From positions 292,183,533 to 292,247,532 of the forward strand of contig CM041778.1 of the NCBI GenBank assembly GCA_023374045.1: DNA of 64,000 bases. Direction: 5' to 3'. Positions 23,147 through 33,903 of this stretch are shown here, piece after piece. Each line of letters opens with the position of its first letter. Positions within the stretch are counted from its first letter, which is position 1. The stretch comes from Limonium bicolor (Eukaryota; Streptophyta; Magnoliopsida; Caryophyllales; Plumbaginaceae). The notes under the pieces were generated by a model. The model did no database searches and had not been told where the DNA came from. It was given only the letters and a program-made list of their open reading frames with translations. The translations under genes were made by a program, and so were the position numbers.

Positions 23147-23461
23147 TGTTGTGTTTCTCAGGAACACTTGATAATATTTAAGAGGAAACAACCTTCTATT
23201 ACTCACAAGAATAGAATTACAAGAGTATAACCAACTCTTATACAAAAAACCTCTTAAACTAACTCTCTCATGGGCTACTAAACTCTACTGGTTTTTCTCT
23301 GATTTATGTTGTATTTGAGAGCTCTTCCAATGCTCTTATTTATAGCAAAGGTTTGGCTCACAACATCCACCTAAGTCAATGAAGTTTAGTGAAGGTTTGG
23401 TGAAGGTTTGGTGAGGGTTTGGTAGGTGGTTCACCTACCATACAGCTGGAAATACCCTTCA
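23147..23461 (-). repeat. 3' LTR of the Copia element
   Basis: 315 bp. It is longer than its partner because of a CTATTACTCACAAGAA-type insertion and an extra GTGAAGGTTTG repeat. Each LTR has TATTTATAGCAAAGG, although on the element's own strand the promoter box is not obvious. Confidence 0.95.
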
Positions 23462-23493
23462 ATTCTCCCCCTCAGCTACATCTGAATCGATTG

Positions 23494-24549
23494 TCATCTA
23501 CAATCCATCCCAATTATGTCTCTGCATAACTGTAGCTTCTCTCGAGGAACCATCTTTGTTAACATGTCTGCAGGATTCTCATTCGTGTGGATCTTCGCTA
23601 GTCTCAATAGTTGTTTGTCCATCACTTCTCGTATCCAATGATAACGAGTGTCGATATGCTTTGTACGGGAATGATACATTGGGTTCTTGCTCAAATCTAG
23701 AGCACTCTGACTGTCACAATGTATCTTGTACTCTTTCTGTTTGATTTCTAATTCTTCTAGAAACCGTTTTAGCCATAACATTTCTTTACCCGCTTCTGCT
23801 ATTGCAATGTACTCAGCTTCTGTTGTGGATAAAGCAACACACTTTTGTAATCTTGACTGCCATGACACAACTCCCCCTGTAAAAGTGTAAACGAATCCTG
23901 ATGTAGATTTTCTTCCATCAAGATCTCCAGCCATATCTGAATCTGTATAACTTCCCAAGACTGGTTCAGCGGCTCCGTAGCATAAGCACACCTTTGATGT
24001 ACCCTTGAGGTACCTGAGAATCCACTTAACTGCTTCCCAATGTTCCTTTCCAGGATTTGAAAGGTATCGGCTCACAACTCCAACTGCGTGAGCAATATCT
24101 GGCCTTGTACAAACCATAGCATACATTAGACTTCCTACTGCAGAAGAGTATGGTACCTTTGACATCTCCTCTATCTCTTTCTTGGATGAGGGACACAATC
24201 TTCTGCTCAGCTTGAAATGGTTTCCCAAAGGAATGCTAACTGGTTTGGCTTGGTCCATGTTGAACCTGTTGAGTATTCGTTCAACATACTTCTCCTGAGA
24301 TAACCATAACCTGTGATTTTTCCTGTGTCGAATTATATGCATCCCCAATATCTGTTGAGCTGGTCCCAAGTCTTTCATATCAAAGTACTTGGAGAGCTCC
24401 TTCTTCAGTTGGCTTATTTTTGTTGCATCGTGTCCAACGATTAACATGTCATCTACATATAGTAGTAGTGCAACAAAATTTCCATCTCGAAATCTCTGGA
24501 TGTAAACACACTGGTCTGCAGCAGTTCTCTTGTAGTCTTGACTTTTCAT
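23494..24549 (-). CDS. Copia reverse transcriptase C-terminal part and RNase H
   Basis: 351 codons to a natural stop. Residues 31-34 are YVDD, the RT active site, followed by DMKDLGPAQQILGM, LSQEKYVERIL and PYSSAVGSLMYAMVCTRPDI. RNase H motifs follow: YTDSDMAGDLDGRKSTSG, LSTTEAEYIA and HCDSQSALDLS, ending with TKHIDTRYHWIRE and NPADMLTK. These are typical of the Tnt1 branch of Copia. The frame is open upstream through WYKKFDSF but is cut from the rest of RT by a TAG at about 24571, just after KQAPR. Confidence 0.97.
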   Translation of the reverse strand: MKSQDYKRTAADQCVYIQRFRDGNFVALLLYVDDMLIVGHDATKISQLKKELSKYFDMKDLGPAQQILGMHIIRHRKNHRLWLSQEKYVERILNRFNMDQAKPVSIPLGNHFKLSRRLCPSSKKEIEEMSKVPYSSAVGSLMYAMVCTRPDIAHAVGVVSRYLSNPGKEHWEAVKWILRYLKGTSKVCLCYGAAEPVLGSYTDSDMAGDLDGRKSTSGFVYTFTGGVVSWQSRLQKCVALSTTEAEYIAIAEAGKEMLWLKRFLEELEIKQKEYKIHCDSQSALDLSKNPMYHSRTKHIDTRYHWIREVMDKQLLRLAKIHTNENPADMLTKMVPREKLQLCRDIIGMDCR

Positions 24550-24573
24550 GAATGAGTCAAACTTCTTGTACCA

Positions 24574-25060
24574 CTACCTGGGCGCTTGCTTAAGACCGTA
24601 CACACTCTTCTTCAGCTTGCAAATGAGGTTCTCTTTCCCTGGAACCTGAAAACCTTCTGGCTGTTCCATGTAGATTTCTTCATGTAAATCACCATGGAGA
24701 AATGCTGTTTTTACATCCATCTGCTCAAGCTCTAAATCCAAGTTGGCCACCAATCCAAGAATGATACGGATTGAAGCCATTTTCAACTGGTGAAAATATC
24801 TCGTCAAAGTCAATTCCTTTCTTCTGAAGAAATCCTTTGACCACCAACCGGGCTTTATGTTTCACCACCTTTCCGCAGCTATCTTTCTTGAGTTTGAATA
24901 CCCATTTGTTCTTCAGTGCCCTCTTTCCTTTTGGAAGCTCAACCAACTCGTACGTGTGATTTTTCAGCAAGGAATCAATCTTGCATTGCACCCTTCCATT
25001 TATTGTTATCTTGATGAGATACAGCTTCCTGGAAATTTTCTGGCTCCCCATCTTCCGTAA
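24574..25060 (-). pseudogene. Copia reverse transcriptase N-terminal part, frameshifted
   Basis: One frame encodes LPKGKRALKNKWVFKLKK, KHKARLVVKGFLQKKGIDFD and EIFSPV. The frame then changes near 24780-24800, and the second frame continues with LELEQMDVKTAFLHGDLHEE, IYMEQPEGFQVPGKENLICK and LKKSVYGLKQAPR before the TAG. Order and spacing match the Copia RT domain. One frameshift and one stop are enough to explain the break. Confidence 0.92.
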
Positions 25061-25493
25061 GTAGAATATACTCTGAATCTAGATATCTGGTTGACGGAAT
25101 TTTTCCACGTTCAGATCTTCGAACCTGTGGACTCTGAATTTCAGGAAGTGCTTCATCATCTTCCTCTTGTGATGGTCCCGCAACTTCTGGAGAGGATTGA
25201 GTCTCCCCCTGCTCAATATTCTCTTCTTCTTCCTCCTGTTCTGCTTCTGGTACTTCTACTTGCACCTCATCATCCTCCGTGGCTGATTGGATAGGTGCTG
25301 GATCAGGGAAAATATCTTGTGCACTAGACTTTGATTGAGTAGACACTGAGGGCTCCTCAATGTCTTTTATCATCTGGTTTTCATGGAACACAACGTCCCT
25401 GCTTCTAATAACCTTCTTCGCCTTTAAGTCCCATAACCTGTATCCAAATTCTTCATCCCATAGCCTATGAAGATGCATGAGTAGTTCTTGCAT
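24975..25493 (-). pseudogene. Copia integrase tail and linker before RT
   Basis: It begins with DEEFGYRLWDLKAKKVIRSR and DVVFHENQMI, the standard end of the Copia integrase region, then an acidic, Glu-rich linker (VEVPEAEQEEEEENIEQGET), then RRSERGKIPSTRY before RT. It is offset by a frameshift from the integrase core upstream, near 25490. Confidence 0.85.
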
Positions 25494-26050
25494 CTAGCTT
25501 CTGCTGAGCTCCTTGGGTACATGTACAAAGGCTAAACATCCAAACACTTTCAAATGTGAATAAGAGGGATTCTTACTTGACCATACTTTCTCCGGAATCT
25601 CAAAATTCAGCGGGACTGATGGTGATCTATTGATCAGGTAGCAGGCAGCACGAACAGCTTCTCCCCAGAATGGCTTTGGTAATTTAGACATGCTCATCAT
25701 ACTCCGGACCTTCTCCATGATAGTCCTATTCATCCTTTCGGCTACACCATTATGTTGTGGGGTGCGAGGAACCATTTTCTGATGTCGAATGTCGTGTCCC
25801 TTGCAATAGGTTTGAACTATTTGGATGTGTACTCGCCTCCATTATCTGACGGAGACACTTAGCTCAATTTGTAGCTTTCACGCTCTACCATAGTGTGAAA
25901 CTCCTTGAAAATAATCCAAAATTGCGTCCTCTTTTTTAAGAAAATACACCCACACCTTTCGAGAAGCATCATCAATAAAGGTTAGGATATACCTGTTGCC
26001 ACCAAGAGATTCAACCTCCATGGGACCACAAACGTCAGAGTGTACCAGAC
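25494..26050 (-). pseudogene. Copia integrase core, broken
   Basis: The lower half (25775-25494) is clear: PRTPQHNGVAERMNRTIMEK, with the catalytic Glu in its usual place, then PKPFWGEAVRAACYLINRSP and YSHLKVFGCLAFVHVPKE. Above 25775 the frame breaks. Fragments such as the complement of CATGGGACCACAAACGTCAG fit the start of the core, but no continuous frame remains. Confidence 0.85.
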
Positions 26051-26260
26051 TCAACAACTTGATTTCCTTGATGATGATGAATGAAATGAAACGCGATGTT
26101 GCTTACCAAATAGACAGTGCCTGCAAGGATCTAATGTAGAATCCTTGGCAATTGTGATAAGCTCCTTTTTGATTAAGGTAGGCAAGCCCTTCTCACTCAT
26201 CTCCGAGTCACTGATGCCATAGATTTGGAGACTTCTCACCTTCCAACATTGAGGCTGCTC
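26051..26260 (-). pseudogene. GAG-pre-integrase segment of the Copia element
   Basis: Contains MSEKGLPTLIKKELI and CRHCLFGKQHRVSFH. The Cys pair followed by GKQ-RVSF is the hallmark zinc segment before Copia integrase. The usual upstream HxxxH histidines are not in the same clean frame. Confidence 0.85.
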
Positions 26261-26549
26261 TCACATATTTTCATATGTGTCTTGTAAAGAGTACCACATG
26301 ATGTCCTCGGGCGACAACCAAGGAACTTCTTGACATCTTCCATGTGCCATTGCTGAAAAACTTCATAGCCTGCTTGTCAAAAGCTGAACCTAAAAGTAGA
26401 TTGAGCTGAAAATCTGGTAAATGTCGCACATCCTTCAGTGTGATAGTACTCCCAACATTCGTTTTTTACTTGAATGTCACCAATCCCTTTAATCTCAGAA
26501 AAACTGGTATTTCACATCTTTACAGTGCCAAAGTCTCCACCTTTGTACG

Positions 26550-26810
26550 TTGTGAAGAAGTCTTTGTGTGGAGTGACATGGTAAGATGCTGCAGTATCAA
26601 CAATCCACTCAACATCTTGAGTTGCTGTGTGAAGACATACCTTCTCCTTACTTGAGCATAATGTTACTTCCCCTGTGACAGTGACAAGTGTGTCTCAATT
26701 CTTCTCCGTTGATTGCTTGCTATTCTGCTTCTGTTCTCGTAATAGTTTCCTACAATTCTTCTTCATGTGGCCTTCTAAGCCACAATGATAACAACTATAA
26801 GCGGTCTTTC
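26550..26810 (-). pseudogene. Copia zinc knuckle and protease active site
   Basis: The zinc knuckle reads CYHCGLEGHMKKNC (CX2CX4HX4C) at about 26755-26795. About 150 bp further on (around 26565-26605), VEWIVDTAASYHVTPH gives the aspartic protease DTA motif. Both are in their expected positions between Gag and integrase, separated by frame breaks. Confidence 0.85.
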
Positions 26811-27103
26811 TTCCATCTGTTGATTACCTCTGCTCTTGCTTCGGCCTCTCCATTTGCCTTGATTTCTTCCATGTGATCTCCCTCGGTGTTCAGTGACAAG
26901 AGCTTCTGTCTGGTCTGAACTTGTATCATTTCTCTCGCCTCTTCATTGAACAAGGCTTCTTTTATCACATGGTAAGTGTACTATTAGGAGCTGAATTTCC
27001 AAGGGTGATAACAAGTGTTTTTTTCCAGCTGTCAGGGAGTGAACTAAGAAGTAGGAGGCCTGCACTTCATCTCCAAGGTTGATTCAACTGTTGTGTAATT
27101 GGT

Positions 27104-27508
27104 TTAACAACTTTGAAAATCACTGGCCTGCTCGGCAACTGACTTCCCGCTCCGTAGCTTCAGATTTACTAATCGCCTCATTATATAGTAAGCTTTGTTC
27201 CAAGCTGTCTTGGGCTGATACATATCCTTCAACTTCTTCCAGAGTGTATATGCATCAATCTCCTCAGAAACATGATGGAAGACACTATGATCGATCCACT
27301 GACGGATTTGACCGATCGTTTTTCTATTTAATTTCTTCCATTCTTTTTCTTTAGCGGGCTTAGGATTTGTACCTTGAAGCTCAATTGGATCGTACAAATC
27401 TTTGCAACTAAGGAGATCTTCCATCCGAGGTCTCCAAAGTGTATAGTTTGTAGCGGTCAGTTTGAGCATAGCTCCATGGCTCCAAGATGACGAGTCTTCT
27501 ACTGCCAT
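27104..27508 (-). CDS. Copia Gag N-terminal part (UBN2 type)
   Basis: Starts MAVEDSSSWSHGAMLKLTAT, then NYTLWRPRMEDLL, LWKKLKDMYQPKTAWNKAYY and LVNLKLRSGKSVAEQASDF. This is the conserved UBN2 Gag layout of Tnt1-like elements. It ends early at codon 134 through a frameshift; the remaining Gag and the zinc knuckle lie downstream in other frames. Confidence 0.92.
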   Translation of the reverse strand: MAVEDSSSWSHGAMLKLTATNYTLWRPRMEDLLSCKDLYDPIELQGTNPKPAKEKEWKKLNRKTIGQIRQWIDHSVFHHVSEEIDAYTLWKKLKDMYQPKTAWNKAYYIMRRLVNLKLRSGKSVAEQASDFQSC

Positions 27509-28088
27509 TCTGACTTGATTTATACTTTATCGAATTTTAGGAGCAGAATTTGACAAAACGGAGTGCACCGTTGCGTACGGAACGATCGAAAATAGTAGGA
27601 TAGACCTTTTCTGAACCAAAAACGATGATATAGAAGGAAGTGACACGTGGCTAAACAAGAATGCCTACTTGATGACGTGGCATTATGTGGCAGCAGGGAT
27701 GCTGCCGTGGCGCTGATGTGGCAGTGATGTGGCGCTGACGTGGATGCTGACTAGGATGATGACGTGGACTGTCACGTCACTGTGGGCCCAAAAAAGCTGA
27801 CGTGTCGCTTACATGGTGATGACGTGGCGCTGGCGGGGTTGTCTTCAACCTCCCGACTGGTTTTTTTTTGTTTACTATTCACGCAGGTTTGACCTCAACT
27901 TTGACCGGCGATTTGAGGACCTTCCCGATGTCAAAAAATTCTGGAAAAAATATTTCCGGAATCCTTGAAACGAGACCTTTCCACTGCTGTGCCCAGAATT
28001 TGATTTGGAGACAAACATATTTTGGCTAAAAAATAAAAATAATTTGAAAATAAATCTTCTGGACACCACCTCAAGCTCTGATACCACT

Positions 28089-28365
28089 TGTTGTGTTTCT
28101 CACGAACACTTGATAATATTTAAGAGGAAACAACCTTAGAATTACAAGAGTATAACCAACTCTTATACAAAAAACCTCTTAAACTAACTCTCTCATGGAG
28201 CTACTAAACTCTACTGGTTTTTCTCTGATTTATTTTGTATTTAAGAGCTCTTCCAATGCTCTTATTTATAGCAAAGGTTTGGCTCACAACATCCACCTAA
28301 GTCAATGAAGTTTGGTGAGGGTTTGGTAGGTGGTTCACCTACCATACAGCTGGAAATACCCTTCA
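28089..28365 (-). repeat. 5' LTR of the Copia element
   Basis: 277 bp, directly next to the tRNA-Met primer binding site on its inner side and the ATTTT target duplication on its outer side. Confidence 0.95.
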
Positions 28366-28370
28366 ATTTT

Positions 28371-29528
28371 TTGGGATTACAGGAATGACTTTTTCATTCT
28401 GGCTTTTTGAATTTTTTTCGAGTGGAGAGCAAGGAAATGGAATGTTTTAGTGAGTGATTGCAAATAGGTAAAATTGACCTACTGAAAACTAAGCAATTTA
28501 AACTAGAAAATTAGTAAGAATGTAGCAACGAACACTACTATGAACAAGACAATATCCGGTCAGAATGAAATCTTTGTTTGATGGTTGCCAGAGTTGGGGT
28601 AGGCTCTGTGCAGCTTTGTTCTTCTATGCGAGTAAAGAAATCAAAGTTGACGAAGCTTTTACAGAAAAGAAGATTTTGCAGAGTAGAAGAACTTTACAGA
28701 AAGGAAGAAGATGGAATCAACGTATATTGAGGGACATTGACCACTTTGTACATACTACACTGTCATCAATCCTATTAATATGAAAGACACTGGACAAATG
28801 ACTGTTTTGAACTAATCTAACTAAGCTAACAGACAACACGCTGCTAACTAATTACTTAATCAGAGTAATAATCCTCCACAGCGAGAAATGTTTTTCGACT
28901 ACCCAACTTTTTGTTGTGGATTAACCTTGTAGATGGTTATAGTCTACTTACTCTTCTCCTACGGCATGAACTCAAAACACCTGAAACACCTGAAGTGGAA
29001 AACAATATGTGGTCTCAGTCCTTTCTAGGACATGTATCTAGTCTCATTATGGTTTTGCCTAGGATCTTGGTTTGACGGGGACTTTTATTTCATTTTGTTT
29101 ATCAAGTGGTCTTCTTCCTTGGAGCATTCTAGGATAAGGTAACACTCGGGTACATGGAGGATAGCTTATAGTTCACATTGATACGCTGTGCATTTGCGGC
29201 TAGTTCGAGACTAAACAGGTTTGCTGTGGTAAATAAATAAATAATTATCTTACTGCTTATGGGTATTTTATTAAAAGACATCATTAGATGATCATCAGAC
29301 CACTTGAGTGTCCTCAACTTTACCCTCTGAAAATGTATTATACTAATAAAAAAAAAGAAAGAAGAAAGTTTCCTCTCACACACACATTGTGCTTTACTCA
29401 CCAAATCCACCCCTGTAAGACGATAACAAAAGGATACGTACCATTTCATTTCCCCCCACTTATAAACAAGCCAGGCTCAAGTTTCCGAATAACATGATCT
29501 TCACAAAGCATCCCCACTAACTTCTTAT
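28371..29528. other. Non-coding DNA between the Copia element and the CER2-like gene
   Basis: The first part probably continues the giant-LTR copy that the Copia element split. No GGTGTCTACA end or tRNA-like segment was found. The remainder includes the 3' flank of the CER2-like gene. No credible ORF. Confidence 0.45.
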
Positions 29529-32500
29529 TCAACACACCACTTTAACCCTCCTCGCCATACCTCCCTCAGGCGCCGGCATAACGAATATCAACCCTTCTCC
29601 AGCCCCAAGATTCCCCACGTTGTATGACACGTGTATGGGCCTTTCCTTTCCATCCTTCTCAAAAGCAGACGAGTACAATATGGGCCTGGGCTCTTTTCCT
29701 AAATCCGTCTCCGTCATAGACCCAGTTAACTCCTCCATATTAATACACGTCAACTGCGGCCCATACATCTTAACCACCACCTCCTTCTTCCTCCCTTCTT
29801 CCAACCAGTCAACTGCTGCCCAGAATTCCTCCTCCTTCAACCCCGCCACGTGGCGATGTACTAACTCCACCATTTTCACGAAATCACCACGGCGATCGTC
29901 GAGCCTCAGGTTGGAGAAGAATTGGGCGTTCCCGAAGTACCCGTAGGGTAATGGATTCCTCAACCGTTTCCTGAAATCTACACAAATTGACAGTGATTGA
30001 AACTTCTTCGGATTGTCATTCTCTCTAACGACATCGTCGTTTGCGATGGTTTCTAGAATCCGGGTCCAGAAAAGGGCGGTTAAAAGGTCGAATGGAGAGG
30101 CGTCAGGGGTTTGTGTTTCGACTTTCTTGAAAAGATATTCGTTGATGGTGCGGTCGGAGAAGGTGAAAGTGGCGGTGACCAACTCGTCGTCGGATTTAAG
30201 GGGGAGTGGTGGCGGCGAGTTTGACTTAAAGAAGTAGGGAGAGGGGAGGAGTGACGGTGGGCGGTGGTGGTGAAGAAGAGGTGATTGGGAGATGAAATTA
30301 GAAGGAGGGTGGGTGATAGGGTCGCCGCGGTGGGACTGTGCCCAGGAGTTTATGAAAAGGGAGATGCTGGTTGGTCGGCCAGAAGGTGGGTGCAACTTAG
30401 GGCTAGCGCTAATCCGCCGCATTCAAATTCGGTCATCTGTGTCAGTCATAAGTGTTAAACAATGGTAAACAAGGTTACAATGCAAGGTTATATTATATAC
30501 AGCATATATGATATATATGATGGTAAGGTGTAATGCAAAAGGTCAAATATAAAAGATTTGATTACATTGCAGCAGAAGTACACCCTTACCCTCCTTAAAT
30601 AACAAGTTAATTACACTCGATAACTGATACTATAGGTTTGTTGATAGGACACTAAATGATCGAAACTAGACTTTTAGTTATCAGCGATTGCTTAATAACT
30701 GATACAATGACCAATGATTTGAATTCTAAAAACGCAAATGACTGATAAATCAAAACTAATTTACGTATAGACTTCATCCAATTTTCCAATATTAAAACGT
30801 ATCAAAGCTGGAATACAAGTACTCCAATTTTCCAATGTGTAAAGACCCTTCAAAACTCTTACATTGATCCAAATCTCAATAACGAGATGAGCCTTAGTGC
30901 CAACTCCTGGGAATTCCATACTCACCGGGTGGAATATGCCCAACGGAGAATTATATAAAATACTTATATTATCAACCAAAGCTATAATATTATCAACCAA
31001 ATCCAAGAGCAGATGTGAAAGTGTGGGGCCTGGATTACAGGGGCGGACCCACATGGGGTCCAATGGGGGCCCGAACCCATAGCCTTTTTATAAAAAAAGA
31101 AATTAAAAAATTAGAACTTAGTATAAGTATAATAAAATGACATAACTATCAAGTAGTGAATGTGGCATAGTGGTTAAGAACTATTAGTATTAATGGTCTA
31201 GAGTTCAACTCCTCATAGTTGCCACTTTGTTTTATTTTTCAGAAAACATTTCAACCCCTTAAAGCACCCCAGTCCAATATTATTTTTTAATTAACAGAGA
31301 CTTCACCTCACTTCAAACTTAGCTTCTTTTTTTTCCTTTTTTTGTTTGTTTGAGCATTCTTGTTTCTCATGCAGTATGTTCTGTAGGTTGGTTAAGATTT
31401 GTGGACAGACTAGACTAGTTATGTGAGCGTATAGCATCATCTTAAAAAAAATTACAAGTACAAGTAGCTTTTGTTTTTAAAAACCAACAATGAGAGGTCA
31501 ATTGTAAAATATTTCAAATATTAGTATAAAAATCAATATATAAATATTTATATATTTATATGTATATGTACTAAATAATGGACCCCATAGAAGTAAAGCT
31601 CTGGGTCCGCCCCTGTTGGATTAGAGGACTCTGTATGGGAGGTTAGGTTGGGTGGGGGACCGGTCGCATTTGTTTTCAAGGAGTCGGTGGTCTGGTTTTC
31701 TAGGATGGATTTTTTCTTAATCTAGTAGGTGCAAATGGGGTCCATATCTGAAGAAGCGTGTGTGGTATTGTTCTTGTGTTCTGGGAGGGTGATTGGCATG
31801 TTTCCCTCGTGTGTTGGTGTTTTGTTATAGGTTTTTCTAGGAGAGGTTCTCTATGTTGTATTCTGAGTTGGCGGGTACTCTTTTCCCTTTCTAGGCTTAT
31901 TCCCATTGGGTTTTGCCTAGGGTGGTTTTAATGAGGCCCGATATATGTCACTCACATTTTTTAATAAAATGGCTTTCAGGCCTAATTATAAAAAAATATA
32001 TAAAATACTCATATATACTAGCAAGGCCCAATAACCCATGAGGTTCCATCCTAAAACCAATTGGCATTAGGTGGAGTAGCTCTAGGCTATATAACCTACC
32101 TACTAGCTACATAATTTTTCAATGTGGGACTCACACTTGATCTCCAACACAAGCCCTAGGTCCAAATGACCACTATGCCTAATTTTGCCAAATTATTGTG
32201 AGGATTTTTGCATAGCCATCAAAAACTTATTTTACAGTGGCGGGTTCATAGGCATAGGCCCCATTCTTTTGTACCGGGTTTATTTGATCAACTAGTTTAT
32301 TGTCTCTGTATGTCACATATCAATTGTCATATCAACTATTTTTTCCTCTACTTTTTCTAACTTTCAGCTGACAGAAATCAACTAGATTATCAGCCAAGCA
32401 AAAAATGGGGTCATATTAACTTGATGGCATCCCCTCCTCAGCTTGAAGCTTCTGTATACTGAATTTGCCCTCATTTGTACGGAATGGTACGTAATACAGC

Positions 32501-33391
32501 TTGAAGCTTCTGTATACTGAATTTGCCCTCATTTGTACGGAATGGAATGTACTTTTTACTTTTTAGTGATGGTTGAACTTTATCTCTAGCATCATTAGAA
32601 CAAATATTTTTTAACGCTTTTTGTAGAAATAGTAGACCATTGCGCGAGTACATACATGAATTTTGATTGTAAAAGCTCACATAAGTATTTTCTTCAAAAA
32701 AAAAACTCATATATATAACGTATAACAGAAATTCAAAATATAATACACCTTTTAAAAATATTTTGTCAAAAAATAGAACAAAAGTGCTAAATATATTAAA
32801 AATATTTTGTACGTATTAATGAAACGATCGATCTTATATATATATTTCATTTTCAGGGAAACAAAACCTGAGAAAGAGAATGGTAAGAAAATTAAAAGTG
32901 CTGATAAGTCAGTCATAATCGAGTCTCACCTGTATTTGAAACGGAGACCATATATATGTATCATCAGGCAAATCATCAATGACCGTCAGATCCATCTCTT
33001 CATTAAGATCAGCTGATCTCATCCATTCATCTAAGGTAGTCGTCACTTTCGCCCTCACCGTCCTAACCCCCGCATCCGTAAACTTAACCCTCCAGTCATC
33101 AGCTTCATCTCGGCTGACCCGGCCGGTGATTGTCGGATAGTGGCAAAGGAGTTCAGAGAGCGATGTTCGGAGCTGACCAAAAGTGGAGTCGGTGATAGTG
33201 GCGGCAATGGCGGCGGAAGATTCACGTTTGTAGTAGTAGATTACGTGGAGAGTGTAGGGTTTCATGGCGTGGTCAAGTGGGGTGAGTATGTATGATGATC
33301 TGTCGCGCTCGACTGGTGTGCTTGAGACTACAGTTAGTGTTGCTTGGACTGTTACCCGGGTTTTTCTTTGATTGTTGACGAAGGTGGCCAT
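29529..33391 (-). CDS. CER2-like BAHD-family protein, two exons, one frameshift
   Basis: Exon 1 (33391-32930, 154 codons) starts MATFVNNQRKTRVTVQATLT and includes TPLDHAMKPYTLHVIYYY, LRTSLSELLCHYPTITGRVS, TTLDEWMRSADLNEEMDLTV and WSPFQIQ. It ends CAG before GTGAGA. Exon 2 (30436-29529) follows a CACAG acceptor and reads MTEFECGGLALALSCTHLLAD, containing the BAHD HxxxD motif (HLLAD). One C seems missing at about 30373; in the next frame PTSISLFINSWAQSHRGDP continues for nearly 300 codons to VKVVC. The DFGWG box of active BAHD enzymes is absent; the end, PIHVSYNVGNLGAGEG, is CER2-like. CER2-like proteins act with the ER fatty acid elongase to make chains beyond C28 for cuticular wax. The intron is 2493 bp and holds transposons. 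The frameshift falls in a C run, so assembly error is possible. Other BAHD subfamilies are less likely. Confidence 0.88.
31038..31615. mobile_element. hAT-type element, 578 bp, with a tRNA-like segment
   Basis: Terminal inverted repeats CAGGGGCGGACCCA and TGGGTCCGCCCCTG. The 8-bp target duplication is CTGGATTA (31030-31037) and TTGGATTA (31616-31623), seven of eight matching. It sits in the CER2-like intron, inside a LINE remnant. Inside it at 31162-31225 is a 64-nt tRNA-like stretch. No ORF. Confidence 0.88.
31162..31225 (+). other. tRNA-like stretch with Pol III A-box and B-box matches
   Basis: It starts GTGGCATAGTGGTTAAG, which fits the A box (TGGCATAGTGG), and holds AGTTCAACTCC, which fits the B box. 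The ends GTGGCAT and TTGCCAC can pair at six of seven positions, like an acceptor stem. The T arm pairs poorly and no anticodon arm is clear, so this is not a functional tRNA gene. Confidence 0.5.
31624..32002 (+). mobile_element. 5'-truncated LINE remnant (3' UTR)
   Basis: The stretch GGGTTTTGCCTAGGGTGGTT, then TTTTAATGAGGC and TTTTTTAATAAAATGGCTTT, ending in a short A-rich tail, is the typical 3' end of plant L1-type LINEs. No ORF2 motifs are present. The hAT element splits it; a little LINE sequence may also lie before 31030. Confidence 0.55.
32441..32548. repeat. Two-copy tandem repeat, unit about 58 bp
   Basis: GCTTGAAGCTTCTGTATACT followed by GAATTTGCCCTCATTTGTAC and GGAATGG occurs twice in a row with almost no change. 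It lies in the CER2-like intron. Confidence 0.9.
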
Positions 33392-33473
33392 TGGTGGTGG
33401 TGCAGATATTATTTTATTTTTTTTAAGAATGAAGGTGAAATTGAATGAGTACGTGTGAAGACGGTGAGGAAGA

Positions 33474-33492
33474 TTTTCATATATATGTAAAG
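33474..33492 (-). promoter_or_regulatory. TATA box of the CER2-like gene
   Basis: On the minus strand ACATATATATGAAAA lies about 90 bp before the start codon, followed by a C- and T-rich leader (CTTCCTCACCGTCTTCACAC). Position and composition fit a plant core promoter. Confidence 0.5.
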
Positions 33493-33903
33493 AGAGTGGG
33501 CCGGGGTTCAGGAAGAGAAAGGGAGAAACGGGGCCCGGCCGGGTAAACCTAATAAATTAAGTAGGTGGTTGTTGTTGGTTGTTGATTTATTGGTCTGATT
33601 TCTTCTTCTGCAATACTACCTATACGGCCATTGCAGTGAGCAGTAGTAGTAAGTACGTAGGAGGAGTATGTTCATCTTGACACTTCACCAGTGGTCTCGG
33701 ATTTTTAACCTAGATATTTACTATATATTCTCTCAAAATATAAAAGTGAAACAATTTCTTCTCTCCAAGATGTTGAGAGACGTTCATGAACGGGTTGTTG
33801 GGGCAATAATCGAGTGTCGACGTCATATATACATGATAATATTTTATGTAAATTATTGATTAAAAAATAAAAATAAATATAAGATTGACATTGTAAAAAT
33901 ATA

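Larger units (their letters stand above)
23147..28365 (-). mobile_element. Full-length Tnt1-like Copia LTR retrotransposon
   Basis: A 5.2-kb element bounded by direct LTRs (23147-23461 and 28089-28365), each starting TGTTGTGTTTCTCA and ending ACCCTTCA. The target duplication ATTTT is exact (23142-23146 and 28366-28370). On the minus strand the PBS TGGTATCAGAGC (28075-28086) matches initiator tRNA-Met, and the PPT lies beside the 23461 LTR (plus strand ATTCTCCCCCTCAG). Gag, zinc knuckle, protease, integrase, RT and RNase H occur in Copia order but with frameshifts and stops. By eye the LTRs differ at about three substitutions and three indels, so insertion was recent. Confidence 0.97.

Noticed and set aside
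32040..32165. TRIM or solo LTR suggested by TTTTCAATGTGGGACTCACA
   Set aside because: The motif is common near small plant elements, but no terminal repeats or target duplication could be placed.
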